Shown in pieces: positions 1 through 7,266 of a stretch of DNA of 43,949 bases. The number at the start of each line of letters is the position of its first letter. Position 1 is the stretch's first letter. The DNA is from Bacteroidia bacterium (GTDB lineage Bacteria > Bacteroidota > Bacteroidia > UKL13-3), in the NCBI GenBank assembly GCA_019695215.1, contig JAIBAK010000029.1, forward strand, positions 1 through 43,949, read 5' to 3'. Below the pieces are notes generated by a model. The model made no database searches, was not told where the DNA came from, and saw only the letters and a program-made list of their open reading frames with translations. The position numbers and the translations under genes are program-made.

Positions 1-759
1 GTAACCGATCGGGTGCATGTAGAAATTACCGGATGGGCACGCGCTCCGTTTATTGATTTTAAAACCAACGGAACCAACTCGCCCATTGCCCTGCTCGAAA
101 GCTGGAAAACAAAACTGACCGGAATGAAAACCGGAGATTACGTAGATATTGAAAAAGTTACCCATCTGCCCATGCGTGAGTGGCTGCCCATTTGGTTTCA
201 GCGGCTGAATGTGGTGAATCTGGCTCTCGTTTTATTCACGCTGCTCACCGGAGTTTTTTTGGCAGTAACCTGTGTGCTACGCAAAAAAGAAATGGCCACT
301 ATGTTTACCGGACATGCTTTACCTCTCAGCGTGTACGGAGTGATTGTTTCGGGTTTACTGTTTTGGTTTGTTACCGCCCCCGATCTACGTTTTTCGCACG
401 GAGTAATTTTGCCTTTTATCGGAGTAAATTTATCAGCAGGCAGCTACCTGTGGAAACAGCAGGCGGGTAAACAACAGGCAGCAAAAGTAATTTTGTTTTT
501 ACTGCTTCCTGTATTGCTTGCCGGCAACTACACGTATTTTAAATCATTTTATCCGGCCGGGTTAATGAAGGATACTTTTATTCAACCATTGCACTACATG
601 CGGCCTGTACTCACCGATAAGCCTGTTCCGGGAGGCGTGGTGCGGGTGGCAGCGTATCCTCAAAAATGCTGGGACAGCGAGTTGCCCTGCACCTGTATTT
701 TTTATGAGGGCCTGCAGTACCGCGGCCAAACCATGGATGACGGGTTTGTGATAAAATAA
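1..759 (+). CDS. Polytopic membrane protein, C-terminal part (5' end outside window)
   Basis: The reading frame is open from base 1, so the gene starts upstream; a GTG at 13 is in frame but probably internal. About 250 residues are visible. They hold at least four hydrophobic segments (around residues 65-90, 105-120, 130-145 and 160-180 counted from the GTG) and a hydrophilic tail with a Cys pair ('PCTC') near the end. The pattern 'APDLRFSHG' in a loop followed by a tail 'YEGLQYRGQTMDDGF' resembles the C-terminus of large LIC_10190-type membrane proteins of unknown function. That family link is from memory and weak. The gene ends 61 bp before the next start, which has its own promoter-like element. 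Confidence 0.75.
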   Translation, partial: VTDRVHVEITGWARAPFIDFKTNGTNSPIALLESWKTKLTGMKTGDYVDIEKVTHLPMREWLPIWFQRLNVVNLALVLFTLLTGVFLAVTCVLRKKEMATMFTGHALPLSVYGVIVSGLLFWFVTAPDLRFSHGVILPFIGVNLSAGSYLWKQQAGKQQAAKVILFLLLPVLLAGNYTYFKSFYPAGLMKDTFIQPLHYMRPVLTDKPVPGGVVRVAAYPQKCWDSELPCTCIFYEGLQYRGQTMDDGFVIK

Positions 760-808
760 ACGTGTATAATAATCGTCTTATTCCTTTTCAATTCATCATT
801 TATTCTTA

Positions 809-816
809 TAGTTTTG
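809..816 (+). promoter_or_regulatory. Promoter -7 element for the threonine dehydrogenase gene
   Basis: TAGTTTTG matches the Bacteroidota -7 consensus TAnnTTTG and ends 4 bp before the ATG at 821, so the transcript would be leaderless or nearly so. No convincing -33 TTTG is seen at the usual spacing. Confidence 0.5.
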
Positions 817-820
817 CGTC

Positions 821-1774
821 ATGCAGGAAAAAATTTTAGTGGTTGGTTCATCCGGCCAAATTGGAACGGAACTTATTACCGAACTCCGGAAAATTTACGG
901 AAGCAGCAACGTAGTGGCTTCCGATTTGCGCAAACCCGATTTTTTTGAATTAGACGGTCCTTTTGAGGAACTGGATATTTTAAACCCGCAGCGTTTTCAC
1001 GAAATAGTAAAAGCACATGGCATCACGCAGGTGTATTTGCTGGCAGCACTGCTATCGGCCACGGCCGAAAAAAATCCGAAGTTTGCGTGGCAGCTCAATA
1101 TGGACAGTCTGTTTCTGGTGCTCGATGCGGCCAAGGAGGGATTGATAAAAAAAGTGTACTGGCCCAGTTCTATTGCCGTGTTTGGCCCTACCACACCACG
1201 GGTGCTTACCCCGCAATACACCGTGATGGAGCCCAATACCATTTACGGCATCAGCAAGCAGGCAGGTGAGCGTTACTGCGAGTATTACCATCAGAAATAC
1301 GGAGTGGACGTACGCAGCCTGCGTTATCCCGGATTAATCGGTTACAAATCGGCACCGGGCGGAGGCACCACCGACTACTCGGTACATATTTACCACGAAG
1401 CACTGAAAAAGGGGACATATGAATGTTTTCTTTCTGAAAACACCACACTCCCTATGCTGTATATGCCCGATGCGCTCAAAGCCACTATCGGCATTATGGA
1501 AAGTGAAGCCGCTAAAGTAAAAATACGCAGCAGCTACAATTTAGCCGGCATGAGTTTTTCGCCTAAAGAAATTGCTGCTGAAATAGCCAAACATATTCCC
1601 GGATTTACCATTACCTATAAGCCCGATTCGAGGCAGCAAATTGCCGACTCGTGGCCGCAAAGCATTAACGATGACGAGGCTCGAGCACACTGGGGCTGGA
1701 AACCCGGTTACGATTTGAGCGCAATGACTGCCGATATGCTTACCCACCTTAAAGCAGCTTTACAGTCGTCATAA
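821..1774 (+). CDS. tdh: SDR-type L-threonine 3-dehydrogenase (NAD-dependent epimerase/dehydratase family)
   Basis: A 317-residue extended short-chain dehydrogenase. The N-terminal NAD-binding glycine motif is GSSGQIG (residues 9-15) and the catalytic pair is Y142-xxx-K146 in 'YGISKQAGE'. The 'SSIAVFGPTTPR' segment before the catalytic Tyr and the overall length are typical of the UDP-galactose-epimerase-like threonine dehydrogenases of Bacteroidota, which oxidise L-threonine to 2-amino-3-ketobutyrate. No 2-amino-3-ketobutyrate CoA ligase (kbl), the usual partner, is adjacent. The downstream neighbour, 108 bp away on the same strand, is a tryptophanase, so an amino-acid catabolic pairing is possible but not shown. 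Another NAD-dependent sugar epimerase remains an alternative. Confidence 0.8.
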   Translation: MQEKILVVGSSGQIGTELITELRKIYGSSNVVASDLRKPDFFELDGPFEELDILNPQRFHEIVKAHGITQVYLLAALLSATAEKNPKFAWQLNMDSLFLVLDAAKEGLIKKVYWPSSIAVFGPTTPRVLTPQYTVMEPNTIYGISKQAGERYCEYYHQKYGVDVRSLRYPGLIGYKSAPGGGTTDYSVHIYHEALKKGTYECFLSENTTLPMLYMPDALKATIGIMESEAAKVKIRSSYNLAGMSFSPKEIAAEIAKHIPGFTITYKPDSRQQIADSWPQSINDDEARAHWGWKPGYDLSAMTADMLTHLKAALQSS

Positions 1775-1882
1775 ACGCGGCCCTTTCTTTTCGGGGCTGA
1801 GTTAAATCAATTTCACGCCTGACTATTGTCATTTGTTAAGCCCGCGCTTGTGTGGTACTTGCGTACTTAAAATAAGTATGTA

Positions 1883-3271
1883 ATGACACAACCCAAAAAA
1901 GAGCGTACCCTGGCCGAGCCGTTTCGCATAAAAATGGTAGAGCCGCTTAAAGTAACCACCGAAGCTTACCGCGAAGAGATACTGAAAAAAACCGGATACA
2001 ATCCCTTTCTCATTCGCTCTGACGATGTGTTTATTGATTTGCTTACCGATAGCGGCACCAGCGCCATGAGCGACCATCAGTGGGCAGGTATGATGATAGG
2101 CGATGAGTCGTATGCCGGAGCGCATAGCTGGGAGCATTTTGAAGCTGTGGTAAAAGAGCTTTCGGGCATGCCGTATATTTTGCCTACCCATCAGGGGCGG
2201 GCAGCCGAGCGTATTTTATATGGCATTCTGGGAGGCAAAGACAAAGTATTTATCAGCAACACCCATTTTGATACCACCCGTGCCAATATTGAATTTACCG
2301 GTGCACAGGCTTTTGATATTTTACCTCCCGAAGCTTATGACCCCGAACTCGACCTTCCGTTTAAAGGGGATATTGATACCGCGCAATTGCACAAACTGCT
2401 GAAAGAGTATGGGGCCTCGCGTATTGGGGCTGTGATTATGACGGTAACCAATAACTCGGCCGGAGGACAGCCCGTGAGCATGGGTAATATGAAAGAAGTG
2501 CGCAGCATTTGCGATGAGCATGGTGTACTTTTGGTAATTGACGGTTGCCGGGTAGCTGAAAATTCGTACTTCATAAAACACCGCGAAAAGGGGTATGAAA
2601 ACAAAACCTATAAAGAAATAGCACAGGAATTATTGCGACTGGGCGATGCTTTTATGATGAGCGCCAAAAAAGATGCGCTGGTAAATATGGGCGGAATTCT
2701 GGCAGTAAAAAACGAAGACCTGGCCAGGCAGTGTACCAATCTATTAATTATTTCGGAAGGGTTTGCCACTTACGGAGGGCTCACGGGTCGCGATATGGAA
2801 GCCATTGCCATCGGACTGCAGGAGGTGTTTGATGCCGACTACCTGCACTACCGCATACGCTCTACCGCTTACCTTGGCGAACACCTGCGCAACAAAGGCA
2901 TTCCGGTGGTGTGGCCCATTGGCGGACATGCCGTGTACATTGATTCAAAAAAACTGTATCCGCATATACCCGTTGAGCAATATCCTGGGCAAATGCTGGT
3001 GTGCGATTTATATCAAAAGGGAGGTATTCGCTGCGTAGAGGTGGGCTCGGTGATGTTTGGAAAATACGATGAGCAGGGTAAACTCATACCGGCAAAAAAT
3101 GAGTTGGTGCGTTTAGCCATTCCAAGACGTGTGTACACCCAAAGTCATATTGATTTTGTAATTGATGTGTTTGATGATATTCTGGAAATGCGTGAGCAAA
3201 AAACAGGATTGAAGATAACTTACGAGCCACCTTTCTTAAGGCATTTTACGGCAAAATTCGAGAAGATATAG
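1883..3271 (+). CDS. tnaA: Tryptophanase (PLP-dependent beta-eliminating lyase)
   Basis: A 462-residue protein that aligns by eye with E. coli TnaA along its whole length (EPFRI, FIDLLTDSGT, IPTHQGR, NSAGGQPVS blocks). The PLP lysine lies in 'SAKKDA' (K262/K263). Two positions separate tryptophanase from tyrosine phenol-lyase. The 'VEVGSV' segment lacks the Arg that tyrosine phenol-lyase uses to bind the phenol ring, and the C-terminus 'RHFTAKF' keeps the His (H454) seen in tryptophanases. The predicted reaction is L-tryptophan to indole, pyruvate and ammonia. I see no tnaC-like leader peptide in the 108-bp gap upstream and no tnaB permease next to it. A bidirectional hairpin follows the stop. 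Confidence 0.88.
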   Translation: MTQPKKERTLAEPFRIKMVEPLKVTTEAYREEILKKTGYNPFLIRSDDVFIDLLTDSGTSAMSDHQWAGMMIGDESYAGAHSWEHFEAVVKELSGMPYILPTHQGRAAERILYGILGGKDKVFISNTHFDTTRANIEFTGAQAFDILPPEAYDPELDLPFKGDIDTAQLHKLLKEYGASRIGAVIMTVTNNSAGGQPVSMGNMKEVRSICDEHGVLLVIDGCRVAENSYFIKHREKGYENKTYKEIAQELLRLGDAFMMSAKKDALVNMGGILAVKNEDLARQCTNLLIISEGFATYGGLTGRDMEAIAIGLQEVFDADYLHYRIRSTAYLGEHLRNKGIPVVWPIGGHAVYIDSKKLYPHIPVEQYPGQMLVCDLYQKGGIRCVEVGSVMFGKYDEQGKLIPAKNELVRLAIPRRVYTQSHIDFVIDVFDDILEMREQKTGLKITYEPPFLRHFTAKFEKI

Positions 3272-3288
3272 CAGTGTTTTTCATTAAC

Positions 3289-3323
3289 AATAAACCCCTG
3301 TTCATTCCAAACGGGGGTTTATT
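3289..3323. terminator. Bidirectional terminator between tnaA and the hibernation factor gene
   Basis: AATAAACCCC and GGGGTTTATT form a 10-bp stem around a 15-nt loop, with A/T-rich flanks on both sides. It lies between two convergent genes and could stop both transcripts. Confidence 0.75.
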
Positions 3324-3345
3324 ATCAGAATAGGGGTATGTTTTA

Positions 3346-3636
3346 TCAGTGAGCCGATTTTCTTTTTTCCATTTGTTTTTCAAGAGCTGATACAGCTTTT
3401 GTCGCGGCTTCTTCAAACGAGGAAGCTTTTTGTTTGGCAAAAAAATCATTGCCCGGGGCACTCACTTTAATTTCACATATTTTATTCTCGGCCTCCGATG
3501 CATTATCCAGTATAAAATGCACATCGCAATTCAAAAGCGTTTCATTCATCCGGGTAAGTTTAGCCAGTTTCTGGTTAATCAGTTCGGTTAATTGGTCATG
3601 CGGCCGTGCATGAGTGAATTGAATATTTGTTTTCAT
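3346..3636 (-). CDS. Ribosome hibernation-promoting factor / RaiA family
   Basis: A 96-residue protein starting 'MKTNIQFTHARP'. A start 11 codons upstream is open, but the family begins at this beta-strand, so the ATG at 3636 is chosen. The order beta-alpha-beta-beta-beta-alpha, with 'LTELINQKLAKLTRMNETLLNCDVH' and a second helix 'SFEEAATKAVSALEKQ', fits the sigma-54-modulation/S30EA fold. The family binds the 30S decoding region and blocks translation in stationary phase. It is the short form: no C-terminal dimerisation domain. It is convergent with tnaA and separated from it by a terminator hairpin. Confidence 0.85.
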   Translation of the reverse strand: MKTNIQFTHARPHDQLTELINQKLAKLTRMNETLLNCDVHFILDNASEAENKICEIKVSAPGNDFFAKQKASSFEEAATKAVSALEKQMEKRKSAH

Positions 3637-3798
3637 AATGTGTGTACTTTTGCCCTTGCAAGGTAGCACAAGCGGCCTTACAGCCCAATGATAAGTATCA
3701 TGCCTGCGGGTGACTAAAATCTGTTTTTAAGGGGTATACACGGCCCGCACCTGATTGGGACAAAGGTTGTCCTTTATCAATCAGAAAATTGCAAAAAC

Positions 3799-3831
3799 TT
3801 TGGCAGAATTTACCGCTAAATGCTACCTTCG
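3799..3831 (+). promoter_or_regulatory. Promoter of tRNA-Pro
   Basis: TTTG at 3799-3802 and TACCTTCG at 3824-3831, spaced by 21 nt, match the Bacteroidota -33/-7 pair with one change in the -7 box. The tRNA begins 22 nt further on, leaving a short 5' leader. Confidence 0.55.
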
Positions 3832-3852
3832 CCTTCCTGAAACAAAAAAGTT

Positions 3853-3929
<77 letters not shown>

Positions 3930-3930
3930 A

Positions 3931-3967
3931 TAAAAAAGCCTGTGGTTTTCACCACGGGCTTTTTTAT
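3931..3967 (+). terminator. Rho-independent terminator after tRNA-Pro
   Basis: AAAAAAGCC..GTGG and CCAC..GGCTTTTTT form a near-perfect stem around a TTTTCA loop and end in a T-run, directly after the tRNA CCA. Confidence 0.85.
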
Positions 3968-4118
3968 TGGTGCAACATAGGTGCAACATTGCTATGCCCA
4001 CACGCCCGGGTTTGGACATGATATAGCTTCAGCATCGGAAACCACCGTTGGGAAAGAGACCTGCTTAAAATCGAATTGTTGTATTAAATTTGAATCATGA
4101 GGATGAACAGGCATCCGT

Positions 4119-4137
4119 ATCAAGATGCAATCTTGAT
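4119..4137. repeat. REP-like palindrome (ATCAAGAT-GCA-ATCTTGAT)
   Basis: A perfect 8-bp stem with a GCA loop. It is the first member of a doublet with the palindrome at 4146, both lying just upstream of the first orphan secreted-protein gene. The stem sequence differs from the other palindromes, but the 3-nt loop between the arms is shared. Confidence 0.7.
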
Positions 4138-4145
4138 TTAGTTGG

Positions 4146-4170
4146 TCTCACAAGTTATAAACTTGCGAGA
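4146..4170. repeat. REP-like palindrome with GTT-ATA-AAC core
   Basis: An 11-bp stem with one mismatch: TCTCACAAGTT, loop ATA, AACTTGCGAGA. It shares the GTT-NNN-AAC core with the palindromes around the transposase. A spurious in-frame ORF extension runs through this doublet, which is why the ATG at 4207 is used for the next gene. Confidence 0.75.
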
Positions 4171-4206
4171 GCGAGGGGAACGCCAACCATGGACAAAATT
4201 TTTATT

Positions 4207-4728
4207 ATGAAAAAAATATTTATAATTAGCTTTCTTCTTTTAAGTGTTGTTGCGTTTCCTCAATCAACTAAATTATCTAATAAGGTCTTATTGGATAGCT
4301 GTAGACTAGTCTTGATTGAGGTAAAGGATTTGAAGAGTTACCATAATATGAAAAACATAAGCTTTCATTTTGTTAATATTAATAATAAAGATAGCCATAT
4401 TGTCAATTATAAGTATTTTGAACCAACATACTCCATAGGGAATTTTCAATGTCCCTTCATTATAGATTCAGTATATACTATAGAATTGGAAAGAGTTTGC
4501 CTGAAGGATATTGGGAAGCTAATATCAGATAACTATTACACAATCTATATGGAAATTAAGCAAGATAGAAAGGCTGATTGTTCTTTATTAGTAAATAAGA
4601 AGCTAAAAAAGGTAGTACGTCCTAAATATCCGTTTGCATCATTAGCAATAATAGACTATGTGGACATTGATAACTACTTATTTAAGATAATTGCGATTAG
4701 TCCTTGTGATAAATTGATTAAAAGATGA
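4207..4728 (+). CDS. Hypothetical small secreted protein (island 1 cargo)
   Basis: A 173-residue protein of no family I recognise. It begins MKKIFIISFLLLSVVAFPQS, a clear Sec signal peptide with a cleavage site near residue 19. The ORF is open further upstream, but that part only translates a palindrome doublet, so the start at 4207 is preferred. The mature part is rich in I, N, Y and K, with Cys near 'FQCPFI' and 'VCLKD', and has no further membrane segment. Base composition is far more AT-rich than the flanking core genes, which suggests transfer. It lies between two REP-like doublets and upstream of the RAYT gene. Confidence 0.65.
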   Translation: MKKIFIISFLLLSVVAFPQSTKLSNKVLLDSCRLVLIEVKDLKSYHNMKNISFHFVNINNKDSHIVNYKYFEPTYSIGNFQCPFIIDSVYTIELERVCLKDIGKLISDNYYTIYMEIKQDRKADCSLLVNKKLKKVVRPKYPFASLAIIDYVDIDNYLFKIIAISPCDKLIKR

Positions 4729-4741
4729 AATCCCTCACTTG

Positions 4742-4760
4742 TCCGCGTTTGCAACGCGGA
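4742..4760. repeat. REP-like palindrome, GCG type (left of RAYT)
   Basis: TCCGCGTT-TGC-AACGCGGA, an 8-bp perfect stem. It forms a doublet with the CTC-type palindrome at 4795. In reverse complement its loop is GCA, as in the second island. Confidence 0.85.
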
Positions 4761-4794
4761 TACTTGAGAATGTTTGATAGAGACTAAATTTTCC

Positions 4795-4811
4795 GCTCGT
4801 TTGCAACGAGC
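4795..4811. repeat. REP-like palindrome, CTC type (left of RAYT)
   Basis: GCTCGTT-TGC-AACGAGC, a 7-bp perfect stem. It is the inner member of the left doublet, about 50 bp upstream of the RAYT start. Confidence 0.85.
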
Positions 4812-4849
4812 ACCAATAATCTTGATTCGTAGTTTCTAAGTACAAGTAT

Positions 4850-4857
4850 TATTTTTG
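4850..4857 (+). promoter_or_regulatory. Promoter -7 element of the RAYT gene
   Basis: TATTTTTG fits TAnnTTTG and ends 4 bp before the ATG at 4862. About 40 bp spanning this box and the ATG are repeated at 11605-11643, where the transposase ORF is missing. Confidence 0.55.
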
Positions 4858-4861
4858 TTTT

Positions 4862-5410
4862 ATGAGTGGAGACCGGTATCGAATTGCAGATCAAAACGCA
4901 ACTTATTTTCTTACCTTAACGGTAGTTGATTGGATTGATTTATTTACAAGAAAGGAATATTGCCTTACCGTTGTAGATTCATTGAATTATTGCATCAGAG
5001 AAAAAAATATGGAAGTATTTGCCTGGGTAATTATGAGCAGCCATGTTCATTTGGCCGTAAGAGTTAAAGAACCTGATAAATTATCGGATGTATTACGTGA
5101 TTTTAAAAAATTTACTTCAAAAGCCATTATCCAGCTAATGAACGAAATTGGAGAAAGTCGCAGAGAATGGTTATTGGCTAAATTTTCAGATGAAGCAAAC
5201 CGGATAGGTCGGGCAAAAAATTATAAAATATGGAAAGACGACAATCATGCCATAGAACTTGGTGGATACATTGATGTAGAAACGCGAGTCAACTATGTGC
5301 ATCAAAACCCTGTTAAGGCCATGATTGTGCAGCAGGCCGAACAGTATATTTTTAGCAGTGCAACAGATTATGCAGGTGGTAAAGGTTTGGTAACTATTTC
5401 TTACTTTTGA
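4862..5410 (+). CDS. REP-associated tyrosine transposase (RAYT), HUH/Y1 family
   Basis: A 182-residue IS200-like (Y1) transposase-domain protein. The metal-binding HUH motif is H61-V-H63 in 'MSSHVHL' and the likely nucleophile is Y145 in 'YVHQNPVKA'. Both are intact and the length is normal for RAYTs, so the gene looks functional. RAYTs are single-copy HUH endonucleases that recognise and process palindromic REP sequences. Here the gene is bracketed by a palindrome doublet on each side, and the two doublets have opposite loop orientation (TGC on the left, ACA on the right), as expected for the cognate repeats. Base composition is AT-rich relative to the core genes. No insertion-sequence ends of the ordinary inverted-repeat type are seen. 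Confidence 0.88.
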   Translation: MSGDRYRIADQNATYFLTLTVVDWIDLFTRKEYCLTVVDSLNYCIREKNMEVFAWVIMSSHVHLAVRVKEPDKLSDVLRDFKKFTSKAIIQLMNEIGESRREWLLAKFSDEANRIGRAKNYKIWKDDNHAIELGGYIDVETRVNYVHQNPVKAMIVQQAEQYIFSSATDYAGGKGLVTISYF

Positions 5411-5437
5411 GTTGAAATGGCAGTTACGTTAGAGAGA

Positions 5438-5450
5438 GCGTTACAAACGC
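5438..5450. repeat. REP-like palindrome, GCG type (right of RAYT)
   Basis: GCGTT-ACA-AACGC, inner member of the right doublet, 27 bp after the RAYT stop. The surrounding AGAGAGCGTTnCAAACGC is repeated at 11674. Confidence 0.85.
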
Positions 5451-5459
5451 AAAAAAGAA

Positions 5460-5482
5460 GGTACTCGTTACAAACGAGTACC
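5460..5482. repeat. REP-like palindrome, CTC type (right of RAYT)
   Basis: A perfect 10-bp stem GGTACTCGTT / AACGAGTACC around an ACA loop. It is the longest palindrome of the set and the outer member of the right doublet. Confidence 0.9.
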
Positions 5483-5508
5483 AGTTTGGAGTCAAAAAAT
5501 AAAATGCC

Positions 5509-6069
5509 ATGATTCGCATATATTTAATTTTTTCACTCTTCGTAATAATTTCCATTGCAACCTTAGGACAAACAAATCCTAATGTTGCAAAAAAATCTAA
5601 TAAATCAAGAAAAATAATAAGTGTGTTATTAAGCTGTCAAGAACTATCCATGAAAGATTTAAAATATCTGAATTGGAAAGACACTGTATATACTTTTCCT
5701 AAAAATGGATACGTATATTGCGATACAATAGTCTATATTAATAACAATACTGCATACTCTATTATAACTTTAGGAGACAATGAAAAAATCTGTCAGCATT
5801 ACTACATTTTACTTGTTAATTATAAAGATGGTTATCTAATCGATTACTGTTATTTGAGAATGGACTGTGATGCGGATTTGTCAATAGATCAGTATTCTGA
5901 CTATGATCACGAATTTGTCTCCAAGGATAGCATTCTTCTAAAGGAAATAATTATCACTCAAAAAAAAGAAAAAGAACCAGATAACCTGAAGAATGTAGAA
6001 AAAATGGAAACAATTGTACTTGCCTTGATCGTGATAAAACCTGAAGGTATTTTCAGATTTTCAAAATAA
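5509..6069 (+). CDS. Hypothetical small secreted protein (island 1 cargo, downstream of RAYT)
   Basis: A 186-residue protein with no family I recognise. A hydrophobic N-terminus (MIRIYLIFSLFVIISIATLG) followed by Q-T-N indicates Sec export, with cleavage near residue 20. The mature part has four scattered Cys ('LLSCQEL', 'VYCDTI', 'KICQHY', 'RMDCDAD'), which could form disulfides, and a Lys/Glu-rich stretch near residue 150. It begins 27 bp after the right-hand doublet and ends 24 bp before the composite palindrome at 6093. Codon use is AT-rich like the other cargo genes. It shows no obvious similarity to the first cargo protein beyond size and signal peptide. Confidence 0.65.
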   Translation: MIRIYLIFSLFVIISIATLGQTNPNVAKKSNKSRKIISVLLSCQELSMKDLKYLNWKDTVYTFPKNGYVYCDTIVYINNNTAYSIITLGDNEKICQHYYILLVNYKDGYLIDYCYLRMDCDADLSIDQYSDYDHEFVSKDSILLKEIIITQKKEKEPDNLKNVEKMETIVLALIVIKPEGIFRFSK

Positions 6070-6092
6070 ATGCGTTAGAAGAGAGCCCCCCA

Positions 6093-6134
6093 ACTCGCGC
6101 GCTCCCGATGACTATCGGGGTGCAACACGTGTGT
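6093..6134. repeat. Composite palindrome closing island 1
   Basis: ACTCGCGCGC (6093-6102) and TGCAACACGTGTGT (6121-6134) correspond to the two halves of the 27-bp terminal repeat at 12671-12697. Between them sits a separate hairpin, CCCGAT-GACT-ATCGGG (6104-6119). Similarity to the 12671 copy continues for about 20 bp to the right (TTAATTT). The hairpin may also act as a terminator for the flanking genes. Confidence 0.7.
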
Positions 6135-6158
6135 AAGAATATTAATTTATGCCCGGTA

Positions 6159-7262
6159 CTATTGATTCTCGATGTACACTGAGGAAGTTGGGTACGCAAA
6201 GCGGCAACCGTTTTGTTCCACAATTTTTAAAATCTCGAGGTTAATGGATTCCTTCACTTTAATCATAATATCCCAGTCGTTGGTGTTTACATAGTAAATG
6301 ATGGTAATATCCAGGTTCGAGTCTTTAAAGTCAGAAAAAGCCACAATAGATTCTTCTATGGTTTGGTCATGCGCATCAATCATGCGCTTTATATCATTTA
6401 CTACTTTGGTCACCTGCTCGCGTCCGGTGGTGTAGGTAAGGGCAATGGTAAATTTTACCCTGCGCTGGGTGCTGCGGGTAATATTATTCAAAAACGTATC
6501 TACTAATTTTTTGTTGGGCACAATGAGCAGGCTGCGGTCAAGGGTGCGTATTTTGGTGCTGCGAAAACCCACACTTTCCACTACGCCTTTAAAGTCGGGG
6601 GTTTCAATAATATCGCCTGTGGTAAAGGGTTTGTCGAGGAAAATAATAAACGAGCCCAGCAGGTTGGCAATGGTTTCCTGGGCGGCCAGCGCCACGGCCA
6701 ATCCGCCAATACCCAGTGAGGTGACAATGGCCGTAATATTTAAATCGTACACATTGCTCAAAATAGAAAACAGGCCAATGGTGGCAATGGCCACTTTGCA
6801 CAGCTCACGCAAAAAACTAATCAGTTGCGCATCGGCTTTCAGTTCTCCGCGTTTGGAGCGTTCGGTTTGTACAAAGGCAATAAAATCGGTGATGCGCAAA
6901 AAAATCCAGGTGATAAAAGCCCCCAGCAATGTTTCAAACACGCGGGTCACGGTCATTTTCACTCCGAATTTATGTTCAGGTCCCAGGTGCCATTGGGTTG
7001 GATATTCGAGGTGGGTGCAGGCTAAGTATAAAATGAGCAGCGCAAAAAATACTTCAAAAGGTTTGCGCAGCAGTTCTACAAACTCATCGGCATAAGCATT
7101 TTTTGAGAAGCCTTTAAAAAACCGGAACACTAAGCGGCTCACCCAGCGAGAGCCCCTGCGTTTAATGATCCATCCAAAAAGAATAATAACGAAGAACAGC
7201 AGGTACGAGAGGTAGCTGTTGCTTAAAAACGTGCGCTGCAAAAATTCTTCGGAGAACAACAT
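6159..7262 (-). CDS. MscS-family mechanosensitive ion channel
   Basis: A 367-residue small-conductance mechanosensitive channel homologue. It has several N-terminal hydrophobic segments (about residues 18-33, 70-85, 110-130 and 160-175). The pore-helix region is rich in Gly/Ala ('SLGIGGLAVALAAQETIANLLGS', about 185-207), the hallmark of MscS TM3. The beta domain 'DIIETPDFKGVVESVGFRSTKIRTLDRSLLIVPN' and a C-terminal alpha/beta domain follow. Family members release solutes during hypo-osmotic shock. The gene starts 4 bp after the stop of the upstream dehydrogenase, so the two are probably co-transcribed. Confidence 0.88.
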   Translation of the reverse strand: MLFSEEFLQRTFLSNSYLSYLLFFVIILFGWIIKRRGSRWVSRLVFRFFKGFSKNAYADEFVELLRKPFEVFFALLILYLACTHLEYPTQWHLGPEHKFGVKMTVTRVFETLLGAFITWIFLRITDFIAFVQTERSKRGELKADAQLISFLRELCKVAIATIGLFSILSNVYDLNITAIVTSLGIGGLAVALAAQETIANLLGSFIIFLDKPFTTGDIIETPDFKGVVESVGFRSTKIRTLDRSLLIVPNKKLVDTFLNNITRSTQRRVKFTIALTYTTGREQVTKVVNDIKRMIDAHDQTIEESIVAFSDFKDSNLDITIIYYVNTNDWDIMIKVKESINLEILKIVEQNGCRFAYPTSSVYIENQ

Positions 7263-7266
7263 TGGT

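Noticed and set aside
1883..3271. Tyrosine phenol-lyase
   Set aside because: The ring-binding Arg position is Val in 'VEVGSV', and the C-terminal His typical of tryptophanase is present.
3637..3852. Possible small RNA between the hibernation factor gene and tRNA-Pro (a TACTTTTG box at 3645-3652 on the plus strand)
   Set aside because: No terminator or stable fold was evident before the tRNA promoter, and a single -7-like box is weak evidence.
4090..4206. N-terminal extension of the first cargo protein (39 codons)
   Set aside because: These codons translate the palindrome doublet at 4119-4170, and a clean signal peptide starts at 4207.
4119..5482. CRISPR array
   Set aside because: The repeats are few, differ in stem sequence, have irregular spacing and enclose genes. 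No cas genes are in the window.
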